From Lentisphaerota bacterium (lineage in GTDB: Bacteria > Verrucomicrobiota > Lentisphaeria > Victivallales > SZUA-371): a DNA stretch of 42,613 bases. The DNA lies in NCBI GenBank assembly GCA_003246475.1, contig QKAL01000103.1:1-42613 (forward strand), read 5' to 3'. Numbering within the stretch: the first letter of the stretch is position 1; each line of letters starts with the position of its first letter. The translations under genes were made by a program, and so were the position numbers. The notes under the pieces were generated by a model, which saw only the letters and a program-made list of their open reading frames with translations, did no database searches and was not told the origin of the DNA. This document shows, in pieces, positions 1 through 9,313 of the stretch.

Positions 1-497
1 ATCTTTTCCCACTCTTCGTCAGAAATCGTATTTGAGGTTGATGCGTTGGGCGGGGGAATGTGAAACATCAGCATAACGTTTTTTTGCCGGTTGTTTTTTA
101 GCGCTTGAGCACAGAACGCCAGCGTTTCCGGATTTAATGTCCTTTTCGAATTGTCCAGGACTATTACCAACAGACGAGAATCGGCGAGAAGATACTCCCG
201 GCGGCCGTAATATTGATTGAAAAAGTCGGTGTCGTGATTGCCGCACAAGGTGTATACCGGATTGATGGCGGCGATGCTGATAAATTCACGGACATGCTCA
301 TAAAGTTTTTTAATCCCGCATGGGACGATGTCCCCGGCGATGATGCAGCATTTGCCGGCGTTGTAAGTCAGCGCCCGAGCCAGTATGCTCATGGTGGCGG
401 TTCCAAGCCCGTCGCACCCCGGATCGCCGATTACGGTAAATTCATCCAACGATTGTTCGATCTTAGCTGTCGTTATTCTGGACAGTCCCGATTCCAT
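1..497 (-). CDS. calcineurin-like metallophosphoesterase, C-terminus truncated by window edge
   Basis: Own reverse-strand translation from ATG at 497, open to position 1: MESGLSRITTAKIEQSLDEFTVIGDPGCDG...IIAGDIVPCG...TLCGNHDTDFF...MLMFHIPPP; GD, GNHD and H motifs. Not in the ORF track because it has no stop in the window. Confidence 0.75.
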   Translation of the reverse strand, partial: MESGLSRITTAKIEQSLDEFTVIGDPGCDGLGTATMSILARALTYNAGKCCIIAGDIVPCGIKKLYEHVREFISIAAINPVYTLCGNHDTDFFNQYYGRREYLLADSRLLVIVLDNSKRTLNPETLAFCAQALKNNRQKNVMLMFHIPPPNASTSNTISDEEWEK

Positions 498-581
498 TGT
501 GTTTCCCCCCCCCAAAAAAAACGTCAAAAAATACATTAATAGTATATTATAAAAGGCGAATCGGGGTTTTGCAATCCGGGA

Positions 582-1322
582 TTAAAGGGGCGATCGAAAA
601 ATCTTCCACAACTCCAGAGGTGTCTGCAGCATTTTCAATAAGGTCAATTTTGATCCGGCCACATCGGTCCATTGGAACAGCGGACATTCGTAGATACATG
701 CCTGTGTTTTTTCGCGTCCATATATCCTGACGATACGGCGGAAAATCTCGACGTCAAACAGCCAGCGGCTGATGAACGGACGTTCGAATACTTTTTCCGC
801 CAGTCCGCGGCTGAATATTTTTGCCCCGCACTGTGAGTCATACAAGGGAATCCGCAGGAGACAACTTACGGTGGTCGCGAATACGCGCCCCAGATAATGC
901 CGCGACAGGCGGCGTTTTACAAGCGATCCGAGTCGAGCCAGACGGCAGCCAACCACAGCTTCATACCGTCTGTTATCTTTTTCTGCTATAAAACGATCAA
1001 GCTCCTCCAGCGGCGTTGCAAGGTCGGCGTCCCAGAATCCCACCCAGTCGGCATCATCCTTCAAAGCGGTGAGGATACCCTGTCTTACGGCTTCTGCTTT
1101 GCCCTGATTTCGGGGTAGATGCAGCGTCCGCATCATGGGGGTGTCTGCTGCTATGGCATTTATGATCTCGCCGGTGGAGTCGGTACTGCCGTCATTGACC
1201 AGTATAATTCCAATCTGCCCGTTTTTCTCTTTTACAAAGGACGCGATTTCAATGGTCGGAAGCCGTTCGGCTTCGTTGTAACAGGGAATAACGAGAACTA
1301 TTTTTTGCAGATCAGTAGACAT
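582..1322 (-). CDS. glycosyltransferase family 2 (dolichyl-phosphate glycosyltransferase-like)
   Basis: VLVIPCYNEAERLP...ILVNDGSTDSTGEII...WVGFWDADLATPLEEL motifs. Confidence 0.88.
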   Translation of the reverse strand: MSTDLQKIVLVIPCYNEAERLPTIEIASFVKEKNGQIGIILVNDGSTDSTGEIINAIAADTPMMRTLHLPRNQGKAEAVRQGILTALKDDADWVGFWDADLATPLEELDRFIAEKDNRRYEAVVGCRLARLGSLVKRRLSRHYLGRVFATTVSCLLRIPLYDSQCGAKIFSRGLAEKVFERPFISRWLFDVEIFRRIVRIYGREKTQACIYECPLFQWTDVAGSKLTLLKMLQTPLELWKIFRSPL

Positions 1323-1666
1323 GATAACCCCGGGATGAATATTTTGATCTTTGAAAACGCATAAACGATGCGGGCGTCACAATATAACATCCAATTCAGT
1401 AATACGGTTGTCAAACGTTTTCTGTTCCATTTGTGGATGTTTTCATATTCGTTTTTCCTGTGATGGGATATAAGATTATCCAGCAAAGGAAAGGCGAAAA
1501 AGTAACTTTTCGACAGTATGGGAAAAACACAATAATGGAACACTTTCCCCAATCGTCCCTGCCGGTAGCGGCGGCAGAGAAGGGCGATTAATTTTAAACG
1601 CGCTAGTTTCCAGGGGTGACGTTTCAGTATTTTTGTGTCATTTAAATCAGCTTCGCATAAGTGCAT
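1298..1666 (-). CDS. hypothetical protein
   Basis: 122-aa ORF between GT2 and YfhO-like genes with short overlaps at both ends; no recognised domain. Confidence 0.45.
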   Translation of the reverse strand: MHLCEADLNDTKILKRHPWKLARLKLIALLCRRYRQGRLGKVFHYCVFPILSKSYFFAFPLLDNLISHHRKNEYENIHKWNRKRLTTVLLNWMLYCDARIVYAFSKIKIFIPGLSCLLICKK

Positions 1667-4076
1667 GATTGTGATGTCGCCAACGTTTGGATTTGAAAAT
1701 ACAATATCCTGTTAAAATAATTAAACTCAGCCAGATCAGCGAACTCAATACCAATGCCGTTTGGTAGCTGACAGGCCGGAAGTTCATCGTCACTATGTGT
1801 TTGCCCGCCGGTATTTCTACTCCCTGCATAATGCCATTGGCCAGATAAATTGGCTGTGGAGTATTATCCACGCAGCATCTCCAGTCCGGATGCCATTTGT
1901 TGCCGACGACCAGAAATCCAGAGCCGTTGGATTCCGTTTCGATTACAATCCGGTTGGGGGAATATTCCCGGATTGCAACTTTGCCTACGGCATTTTCAGC
2001 TGGAAGGGGTTTTCCGTATCCCTCAAGTATAACTTTTTCACGAAAATCCTGACGGGTGAATTTCTTTAACTGTTTGAAGGCTTGTTCCTCTCCGTCGCAA
2101 ATTATCGCCCTTGGAATAAAAAATGCCCGTTCGAAAGCATTCTGGTTGGCGAAAATTTGAATCTCGCCGCTGTAAAGCGGATTGGCGTTTACCATGGTAT
2201 TGGCGGGTAATAGAAAATATTTGATGTTAAATAGATCGAGCAATGGCGAATCAGGGGTACGAAATATTACTACCCGATTCATGAAATCGCTGACCTTTCC
2301 TTCATACTGGTACAAGCGCATAAAGCGTTGGTAACGGTTGGAAATTGACGTCGAATATCCTCCGGCGTCTTCAAGTCCTGCCGCTGCTACGCCATTGATA
2401 TAGAACCTTCCGAGGGAGATTACTCGAAATGGTGTCGTCTGTTCGCGCAGTAACTTCAGCCCGGGCGTTACCGGAAAGGCTGCTGTACGGTCGCTGACAG
2501 TATTGTATCTGGCCCCGTGATACATGAGTTCTCCAATAGCTGCGGCTATCACGATCACAACTCCGGAGATCCTTAGAAGTTTGCCCTTGACAAGCATCAT
2601 CATTATCATTCCAGCCAGTCCAACGGAAAGGGCGATAAGTGACGGGGCAACCACGGGGGAGGAATAGGCGTAGAACTTCGCGGAAAAATCTTGCAACTCT
2701 GGCGGAATCTGTTTTTGATCGAAAATAAGCATAATTCCAGCGTCGGAAACGGCCCAAAGCGGCAATGCCAACATGATTGCCGACAAGATGCCCCATATTG
2801 CTACCGGACATAAACAACATCTCATCTTTCGACGCAACAACAGATCGAAGCCGAAGGCGGAGCCGACGGCCATACTGAACCCGAAAAGCTGTAGCAACCG
2901 TGTTGGTGTTGTATATTTCAGCCCCGGCACCAGGGCATAAAGCGGATAGTAAAACCATGTTCCCATGCACATCAACAGAATTAATGGCGCCGCGATCAGG
3001 TAGAAGCGCGACAGCGGATAGCGTCGCCAGCCGAAAAATGCCGTCAGCATCAGAAACACCGTTGGCACGCCGGAGAAGATGCATAGTTCGCTGTAGTTAT
3101 TATAGCTTTGTTCCGGCGATTTCTTGGGGACAAACATTGACTTCATTGCGGGGCTGCCGAAAAAATCCGGATAGATCAAGGTAACAAGATGAATCGGCAA
3201 CACCTCGCCGGTATTGTCGAAAAGTTCTGAATAACCGTAGGATTTACGACTGGATTCTTTCTGCATATCCCAGTGTAAAAGAAGTGAGCCGGATCCCGCC
3301 GCAAATGAGATCAATACGGCTGCCAGTATCGGCAGTTGCTTCCCATACAATATTTTTTTTCTGATTTTTATCCCGGTACGGTATACTGTCATTGCCGCCA
3401 GAAATATAAGTTGCAGCATAAGCAAATGCGCATAGCCAATCCCAATTGCCCAACACAAAATCATAGTGAGGCACAGCCAGTCGATCAATCTGCAGCGGCG
3501 CAAAAAACTTTCGAGAAAAAACATCCCGCCCGCCAGTGTCGCCGCCAGCAGTATAAAGGCTTCAAACTCAAACCAGCACATGACATAGCCGTTGAACATC
3601 CAAAGTAAACCTCCCAGCAGGGCTGCCGGGCGGCGCAGCCGCAGCAGTCGCAGATAAAGGTAACAGAATATTCCCGCCGCCGTAAGGTGGAAAAAGAGGA
3701 ACACATCGTGCGCGGTCAGTGGATCAAACAACAGATAGTACAAAACTTTGAAAGGGGACGTGTAAAAACCAGTCATCGGGCCCCCGCCGAGAACAGGTGT
3801 CTGCCACCAGATCAACTCGCCGAAATCCTGCCAGCAGTTATGAAACAGTACGTTGGAAAGATAGAGACAGTAAGGATAGGCGGCATTGATCGGGTCAGTG
3901 AGCAGATGATTGTTGACTGCCGCTCTGTCAACCAGCCACGGATAAAAACTCCGCAGCGTGTCGAAAGCGTAGAAGGTTTTGCCTTCCCACCAGACCGGGA
4001 AAAAAAACACGATTGCGGCCAGGATGATTATTCCAGGACAAAATAACCCCATTTTTCGTCTTGAGAAGCTATTCAT
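1647..4076 (-). CDS. YfhO-family multi-pass membrane protein
   Basis: 809 aa, many TM segments, N-terminal FYAFDTLRSFYPW and C-terminal NKWHPDWRCCVDNTPQPIYLANGIMQGVEIPAGKHIVTMNFRP typical of YfhO family. Confidence 0.8.
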   Translation of the reverse strand: MNSFSRRKMGLFCPGIIILAAIVFFFPVWWEGKTFYAFDTLRSFYPWLVDRAAVNNHLLTDPINAAYPYCLYLSNVLFHNCWQDFGELIWWQTPVLGGGPMTGFYTSPFKVLYYLLFDPLTAHDVFLFFHLTAAGIFCYLYLRLLRLRRPAALLGGLLWMFNGYVMCWFEFEAFILLAATLAGGMFFLESFLRRCRLIDWLCLTMILCWAIGIGYAHLLMLQLIFLAAMTVYRTGIKIRKKILYGKQLPILAAVLISFAAGSGSLLLHWDMQKESSRKSYGYSELFDNTGEVLPIHLVTLIYPDFFGSPAMKSMFVPKKSPEQSYNNYSELCIFSGVPTVFLMLTAFFGWRRYPLSRFYLIAAPLILLMCMGTWFYYPLYALVPGLKYTTPTRLLQLFGFSMAVGSAFGFDLLLRRKMRCCLCPVAIWGILSAIMLALPLWAVSDAGIMLIFDQKQIPPELQDFSAKFYAYSSPVVAPSLIALSVGLAGMIMMMLVKGKLLRISGVVIVIAAAIGELMYHGARYNTVSDRTAAFPVTPGLKLLREQTTPFRVISLGRFYINGVAAAGLEDAGGYSTSISNRYQRFMRLYQYEGKVSDFMNRVVIFRTPDSPLLDLFNIKYFLLPANTMVNANPLYSGEIQIFANQNAFERAFFIPRAIICDGEEQAFKQLKKFTRQDFREKVILEGYGKPLPAENAVGKVAIREYSPNRIVIETESNGSGFLVVGNKWHPDWRCCVDNTPQPIYLANGIMQGVEIPAGKHIVTMNFRPVSYQTALVLSSLIWLSLIILTGYCIFKSKRWRHHNHALMRS

Positions 4077-4112
4077 CTCTGGCCTCGATATTCCAGTTGG
4101 TAGAATTTATAA

Positions 4113-5435
4113 TCAATCTTTAAGTTTTCGGTTGTCAATGACCCGGACCGCTTTACCGACGAAACGTTCCAGTGTATTGGGTTCGACCAGTTCAATCTGC
4201 ATCCGGATGCCGGTGATGGCGTGGATCTCGTGGTCGATACGAGATTTAAGTTTCTGCATCTCGCTCATCTGGTCCGAGAAGTTTTCCAACCGCATTTCCA
4301 CCTTAACCGCGATCTGGTCCAGATTCCCGGGGCGTGATACTTCGATCAGGTAGTGCGGCGCGGTTCCCTCGACGCGTAGCAGCGCTTCTTCAATCTGTGA
4401 CGGAAAGACGTTTACGCCGCGGATTATCAGCATATCATCGCTGCGGCCTATGACCCGTCCCATACGGCGGAAAGTCCGTCCGCACGGGCAGGGGTCGCTG
4501 TAGAGCGTTGCCAGGTCGCGGGTTCGGTAACGGATGACCGGCATGGCTTCCTTGGTGAGCGCAGTGATGACCAGCTCACCCTGTTCGCCGTCCTTGACCG
4601 GTTCCAAGGTGACTGGATTGATGCATTCAACGAGGAAATGGTCTTCCTGGATGTGCATGCCGGTACGGGCGGCGCATTCACCGCTGACCCCCGGGCCGAT
4701 AATTTCGCTAAGTCCGTAGTTGTTGAAGCATTTTATCTTCAGATTGCTTTCAATGTCCCGGCGCATGGCTTCGGTCCACTGTTCGCCTCCGAAATGGGCG
4801 AATTTTAAACAAAGCGATTCCGGAGCGATACCCTTCTGCTGCAGTACCTCCGCGATGTTCAACGCATAACTGGGAGTACATATGAGCACGTCCACGCCGA
4901 GGTCCTGCATCAGCATGATCTGGCGGTCGGTATTGCCGGAAGAGGCAGGTACCGTTGCGGCACCGACTTTTTCAATCCCGTAATGCAGCCCGAACCCGCC
5001 GGTGAAGAGTCCATATCCAAAAGCGATCTGGGCGGTATGTTCGGGACGCAATCCGCCGGCAACCAGAAAACGGGCGCAGAGTTCGGCCCAGAGGTTGAGA
5101 TCGTTCTTGGTATAACCACAGAGTGTCGGTTTGCCGGTAGTCCCGGAAGATGCATGAATCCGGGCAAGCTGGGACTTGGGAACCGCCAGCATTCCGAACG
5201 GGTAGTTTTCCCGCAAGTCGGATTTTACGGTAAAAGGCAAACGACGAAGATCGTCCAGTGATTTGATCTGATCTGCCGATATTCCGGCCTGTGCGAACGC
5301 CCGCTGGTAATGCGGGATCGCCGCCGCCCGTTGTACGCAATCTTTCAGGCGCTCCAGCTGTAAGGCCTTCAATTCCGGCTGCGACAGTTTCTCAACCGGG
5401 TCCCAGATCCGGTTTTCAACGACAAACTCACTCAT
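4113..5435 (-). CDS. paaK: phenylacetate-CoA ligase family protein
   Basis: HASSGTTGKPT AMP-binding motif, YRTRDLATLYSDPCPCGRTFRRMGRVIGRSDDMLIIRGVNVFPSQIEE. Confidence 0.9.
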   Translation of the reverse strand: MSEFVVENRIWDPVEKLSQPELKALQLERLKDCVQRAAAIPHYQRAFAQAGISADQIKSLDDLRRLPFTVKSDLRENYPFGMLAVPKSQLARIHASSGTTGKPTLCGYTKNDLNLWAELCARFLVAGGLRPEHTAQIAFGYGLFTGGFGLHYGIEKVGAATVPASSGNTDRQIMLMQDLGVDVLICTPSYALNIAEVLQQKGIAPESLCLKFAHFGGEQWTEAMRRDIESNLKIKCFNNYGLSEIIGPGVSGECAARTGMHIQEDHFLVECINPVTLEPVKDGEQGELVITALTKEAMPVIRYRTRDLATLYSDPCPCGRTFRRMGRVIGRSDDMLIIRGVNVFPSQIEEALLRVEGTAPHYLIEVSRPGNLDQIAVKVEMRLENFSDQMSEMQKLKSRIDHEIHAITGIRMQIELVEPNTLERFVGKAVRVIDNRKLKD

Positions 5436-5452
5436 TTTCCGCTCCCGCTATT

Positions 5453-5881
5453 TCAGTCAAAAAGATCGATCGGCTTGATTACGTCAATTTTGTTGTCTTC
5501 CAGCACCTTGCAGGCCTTGTCGGGGTCTTCGAAACGGAAGACGATAACCGCACGGTCGTTACGGCCGAAGGTGAAAGCATACATGTACTCGACGTTCATG
5601 CCGCCGCGGTCCAGAATTGCCAGTAATTCGGCCAGCCCGCCCGGGCGGTCCTCTACCGGGATCGCGAACACCTCGGTGATTTTAACTATGAATCCGGCTT
5701 TTTCCAGTACGTTCTTTGCTGCTTCCCATTCTTTGACCAGCAGGCGCAGGATTCCGAACTGTTCCGTGTCCGCCAGTGAAAGCGTTCGGATGCTGATGTT
5801 GTTTTCCGCCAGTACCTTACAAACAGAATGCAGGCTGCCTGACTTGTTTTCGACAAACAATGATAGTTGCTTGATCCTCAT
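5453..5881 (-). CDS. tandem ACT domain protein
   Basis: MRIKQLSLFVENKSGSLHSVCKVLAENNISIRTLSLADTEQFGILRLLV; second ACT repeat EDRPGGLAELLAILDRGGMNVEYMY; adjacent to paaK and iorBA. Confidence 0.88.
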   Translation of the reverse strand: MRIKQLSLFVENKSGSLHSVCKVLAENNISIRTLSLADTEQFGILRLLVKEWEAAKNVLEKAGFIVKITEVFAIPVEDRPGGLAELLAILDRGGMNVEYMYAFTFGRNDRAVIVFRFEDPDKACKVLEDNKIDVIKPIDLFD

Positions 5882-5963
5882 TGAAGACCCCCTTGGTTTC
5901 TTTGTTTGCAACTTATGATGCTATCAAATCTTCAGAAAAGACAACACTTCCGGATGCCCGGTT

Positions 5964-6443
5964 TCAGCAGGAAGCCTTTTCTTTGAAAATCCCGATATTC
6001 AGCTCCAGAACTTTGGCTGGAAGGTTTTTTGCCAACGCTTCCAACCAGTACTTTTCGTCAATATCCAGATGGCTGCTCAGCCGTCCCAGCAACGCTACAT
6101 TCAGGCATTTTGCATTCGCCAGTTTGTCGGCATCGACATCTGCCGGGGTAATGAGAACGCCGCCTTCGCGCAGCTTGTAATGGTTGACCTCGACCTGGTC
6201 TTCGGCCAGCACCACCAGATAATCGCTTTCGCCTTCCGGCACCATCGGGCTGTTGACCTTGGCTCCGTAGCGGACTTCGCTGCTGACCGAACCGCCGCGC
6301 TGGCTCATGCCATGCACTTCGCTTTTCTTAACGTCCAGTCCAGCCATGAAGACGGCTTCCGCAAGGATGTCCGATGCCTTTAACACCCCTTGCCCGCCGA
6401 TGCCGGCAAAGGTGATATTGATAACTTTCTTGTTTTCTGTCAT
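5964..6443 (-). CDS. iorB: indolepyruvate oxidoreductase subunit beta
   Basis: INITFAGIGGQGVLKASDILAEA...SEVHGMSQRGGSVSSEVRYG. Confidence 0.9.
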   Translation of the reverse strand: MTENKKVINITFAGIGGQGVLKASDILAEAVFMAGLDVKKSEVHGMSQRGGSVSSEVRYGAKVNSPMVPEGESDYLVVLAEDQVEVNHYKLREGGVLITPADVDADKLANAKCLNVALLGRLSSHLDIDEKYWLEALAKNLPAKVLELNIGIFKEKASC

Positions 6444-6466
6444 AATCCGTTCCTCCGTTACTGCTG

Positions 6467-8053
6467 TCAGACTGCTGCCTGACCGTAGGATTTAATTTTT
6501 ACCGCCGCCAGAATGCAGGGCCGCCGGACGATGATGACGGAGGTGTCGTCCGAAGCCAGACGTTTTTCGATCAACGCTTTCAGCTCATCCTGATCGTTAG
6601 GGTCGATCACGTCGACGTTTTCCACTCCCATTGCCTTGACCACCGCGGCAATATCAATTTGGGCTGCCTCGGTGTGATCAAGTTTGCGGCCGGTACCGGG
6701 ATGCTCCTGCAAACCGGTCATGGCGGTTGTGGAATTGTCGAGAACCAGAACCAGATGGCCGGTCGCCGGCCGGTTGTAGATCATTTCTGCGATTCCGGTC
6801 AGGCCGCTGTGCATGAATGTACTGTCACCAATCACACTGACCACTTTGCGGACTTTGTCCGCCGGCAGCGTGTGGCGCAGGCCCAGGCCGACGCCGATGC
6901 TCGCGCCCATGCATACGCAGGTGTCGATAGCTTGGAACGGCGGCATTACCCCGAGGGTGTAACAGCCGATGTCGCCGGAAACGATACAGCCGAGGTCTCG
7001 CAGTATTTCGTAGCTTTTACGGTGCGGGCAGCCGACGCACAGTTGCGGCGCCTTGCCTTTGGGCGGTTCGAATTCCGGCGAAGTGTCGCCGGCGATAATC
7101 CGGCGGATACGGTTTACGTTCAATTCGCCGAAACGGTACATTTCCGGTTTGTTTTCCGCCTTGATTCCGGCGGCAGCGGCGATTTCCCACAGGAACGGAT
7201 CACCTTCTTCGACGATCAGGCAACGGTCGTATTTGGCCGCGAACTCACGCATCTTGTTGATGGGGGTTGGATAACTCATTACCACGTTGAGGACCCCCGC
7301 TTCCGGTGCGGCGTCCAGGCAATGCTGAAAGGAGATCCCGGAAGTGATTATGCCCAGAGAATGACTTTGGCCCGGCATTTCGACGGCAAGGGTCTCTCCG
7401 AATGCACGGACCTCTTCCAGCTTGCCGCGCAGTTTGTGGTGTGCGATTCTGGCGAATGCCGGTACCATTACCCGGCTGCGAATGTCGCGTTCAAAACCGG
7501 TCTGGGGTGGCTGGGGCAGTTTTTTGCTGCGTACTACGATGCACTTGGAATGGCATACCCGGGTCGTGACACGGAGAAAGACCGGCAAGCGCCATTTTTC
7601 CGAGATCTCGAATGCTTTGATGGTCAGATCGTAGGCTTCCTGAGAATCGGTAGGCTCCAGCATTGTCACTCCGGCGGCCACGGCATAACGGCGGTTATCC
7701 TGCTCGTTCTGGCTGGATGCCATGCCCGGATCGTCGGCGCTGATGATTACCAGTCCGCCGTCCGTCCCGGAATAGGCAACGGTAAACAACGGGTCGGCGG
7801 CAACGTTGACCCCGACGTGTTTCATGGTGCACAGTGCCCGCCCTTTGCCGAATGCCGCACCGATGGCGACTTCGAGCGCGACCTTTTCATTGGGGGCCCA
7901 CTGTGCCTTGCCGCCGATTTGTGAAAAATGTTCAAGGATCTCTGTGGACGGGGTCCCGGGGTAACCTGTTCCCAGGCTGACGCCGCAGTCCAATGCGGCC
8001 TGGGCGATGGCTTCATCGCCGCTTAAAAACAGCTTGTCATGCATTAAACCCAC
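6467..8053 (-). CDS. iorA: indolepyruvate ferredoxin oxidoreductase subunit alpha (N-terminal part; the ferredoxin domain seems absent)
   Basis: GTGYPGTPSTEILEHF..., CVGCPHRKSYEILRDL, GDIGCYTLGVMPPFQAIDTCVCMGAS; ends at ~528 aa after the TPP domain. Confidence 0.88.
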   Translation of the reverse strand: MGLMHDKLFLSGDEAIAQAALDCGVSLGTGYPGTPSTEILEHFSQIGGKAQWAPNEKVALEVAIGAAFGKGRALCTMKHVGVNVAADPLFTVAYSGTDGGLVIISADDPGMASSQNEQDNRRYAVAAGVTMLEPTDSQEAYDLTIKAFEISEKWRLPVFLRVTTRVCHSKCIVVRSKKLPQPPQTGFERDIRSRVMVPAFARIAHHKLRGKLEEVRAFGETLAVEMPGQSHSLGIITSGISFQHCLDAAPEAGVLNVVMSYPTPINKMREFAAKYDRCLIVEEGDPFLWEIAAAAGIKAENKPEMYRFGELNVNRIRRIIAGDTSPEFEPPKGKAPQLCVGCPHRKSYEILRDLGCIVSGDIGCYTLGVMPPFQAIDTCVCMGASIGVGLGLRHTLPADKVRKVVSVIGDSTFMHSGLTGIAEMIYNRPATGHLVLVLDNSTTAMTGLQEHPGTGRKLDHTEAAQIDIAAVVKAMGVENVDVIDPNDQDELKALIEKRLASDDTSVIIVRRPCILAAVKIKSYGQAAV

Positions 8054-8470
8054 TCCTGGACGCCGGTGATAACGGCAATAATACCGAATTTCGGCGTCTC
8101 ATCGTTGTATATTAGATTGTTTTGTATCTGATAATCAGCTCAATATAACACTGTTTTAATGTTTCCGAAACCATGATGAGAAAAAAAAATTCAACAAAAA
8201 CGTTACATTATTCTTACAGTCCCGATGTCTTATTTGACAGAACATCTCCTTTTTAATAATTAAATCGGCATTGTGACTTGAATAAAACAAAAACGCATGT
8301 AAAGTGCCGTTCATGTTTTTTCTAAATGTGAAAAATCATATGCGATCGTCTGCTTGAAAAGCATGAGGTAAGAGTGGAGATAATCCGGGGCCGCATGTAG
8401 CTGACAGATGCGCTTCGGTTGCAGTTTAAAACAAGAGAAATCTTTTAATTTAAGGAAGGAAAAAAATACA

Positions 8471-8605
8471 ATGAAGAGAACTTATCAACCGTCGAAGATT
8501 TCCCGTAAGCGGAAACTCGGTTTCAGAGCAAGAATGGCAACCCGTGGCGGCCGTGCCGTCATCAGACGCCGCCGTCAGAAAGGCCGTGCCGTTCTGACTG
8601 CTTAA
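8471..8605 (+). CDS. rpmH: 50S ribosomal protein L34
   Basis: [46 protein letters not shown] aaggaagg upstream. Confidence 0.97.
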   Translation: MKRTYQPSKISRKRKLGFRARMATRGGRAVIRRRRQKGRAVLTA

Positions 8606-8683
8606 GTCTACGTTGATTCGCCGGATAATGCGGCCCGTTTTCGGGCTGCCCGGCATAACCGGGTCCATTAGATAGAAAAGATT

Positions 8684-9043
8684 TTGAAAAAGACCGTTAA
8701 GCCATACAATCGTCTGCGACTGGGAAGCGAATTTGCTTATGTCCGGAGAACCGGGACTAAATATGTCGGGCGTTTAATGATTCTCGTAATAGCCGAGCAC
8801 CCGGATCAGACTGTGAAGAACGGAGTGGTTTGCGGTCGTAAATTCAGCACCAAGGCAGTGGAAAGAAACCGGGCCAGACGTTTGATCTGGGAGTCTTTCC
8901 GGCTGGAAAAAGCAGAGATTGAACCATGCCACATGGTTGTGATCCCCAGAAAAGCAATAGCTGTTGCCATGATGCCGCAGGTCCACAAAGAGCTGGAATA
9001 CCTGCTCAAAAAGGCGCAGAAATTAAAGAACCGGGTCGTTTGA
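8684..9043 (+). CDS. rnpA: ribonuclease P protein component (TTG start)
   Basis: [25 protein letters not shown]; gene order rpmH-rnpA-yidD-yidC. Confidence 0.93.
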   Translation: MKKTVKPYNRLRLGSEFAYVRRTGTKYVGRLMILVIAEHPDQTVKNGVVCGRKFSTKAVERNRARRLIWESFRLEKAEIEPCHMVVIPRKAIAVAMMPQVHKELEYLLKKAQKLKNRVV

Positions 9044-9057
9044 CGCTCGCCGGGATC

Positions 9058-9288
9058 ATGTTGTTGTTTATAAAGATCTATCAGAAGGTCGTGTCCCCTT
9101 GGCTGCCGCCAGTCTGTCGATTTACTCCGTCATGTTCCCGTTACGCAGCCGAGGCGATTTGCCGGTATGGCGCCATCCGCGGCGGAATTCTCGCGGTTTG
9201 GCGGGTGCTTCGTTGTCAGCCGTTTTGCCGGGGTGGATACGATCCGGTCCCGGAACTGAAATTCCGGAAATTTGACCGGAATAAATGA
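9058..9288 (+). CDS. yidD: membrane protein insertion efficiency factor YidD
   Basis: [64 protein letters not shown]. Confidence 0.93.
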   Translation: MLLFIKIYQKVVSPWLPPVCRFTPSCSRYAAEAICRYGAIRGGILAVWRVLRCQPFCRGGYDPVPELKFRKFDRNK

Positions 9289-9313
9289 ATTCAGTAAATA
9301 GTGAAGGTGATAC

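Noticed and set aside
528-550. ATACATTAATAGTAT resembling the 33.5-kb operator repeats
   Set aside because: AT-rich and imperfect; in a host gene intergenic region; likely chance.
6659-7924. 421-aa + strand ORF antisense to iorA
   Set aside because: Mirror ORF of a highly conserved coding gene in GC-rich DNA; no domain, no RBS.
8054-8470. Possible oriC upstream of rpmH
   Set aside because: No TTATCCACA-like DnaA boxes and no dnaA gene; AT-rich region probably just holds promoters.
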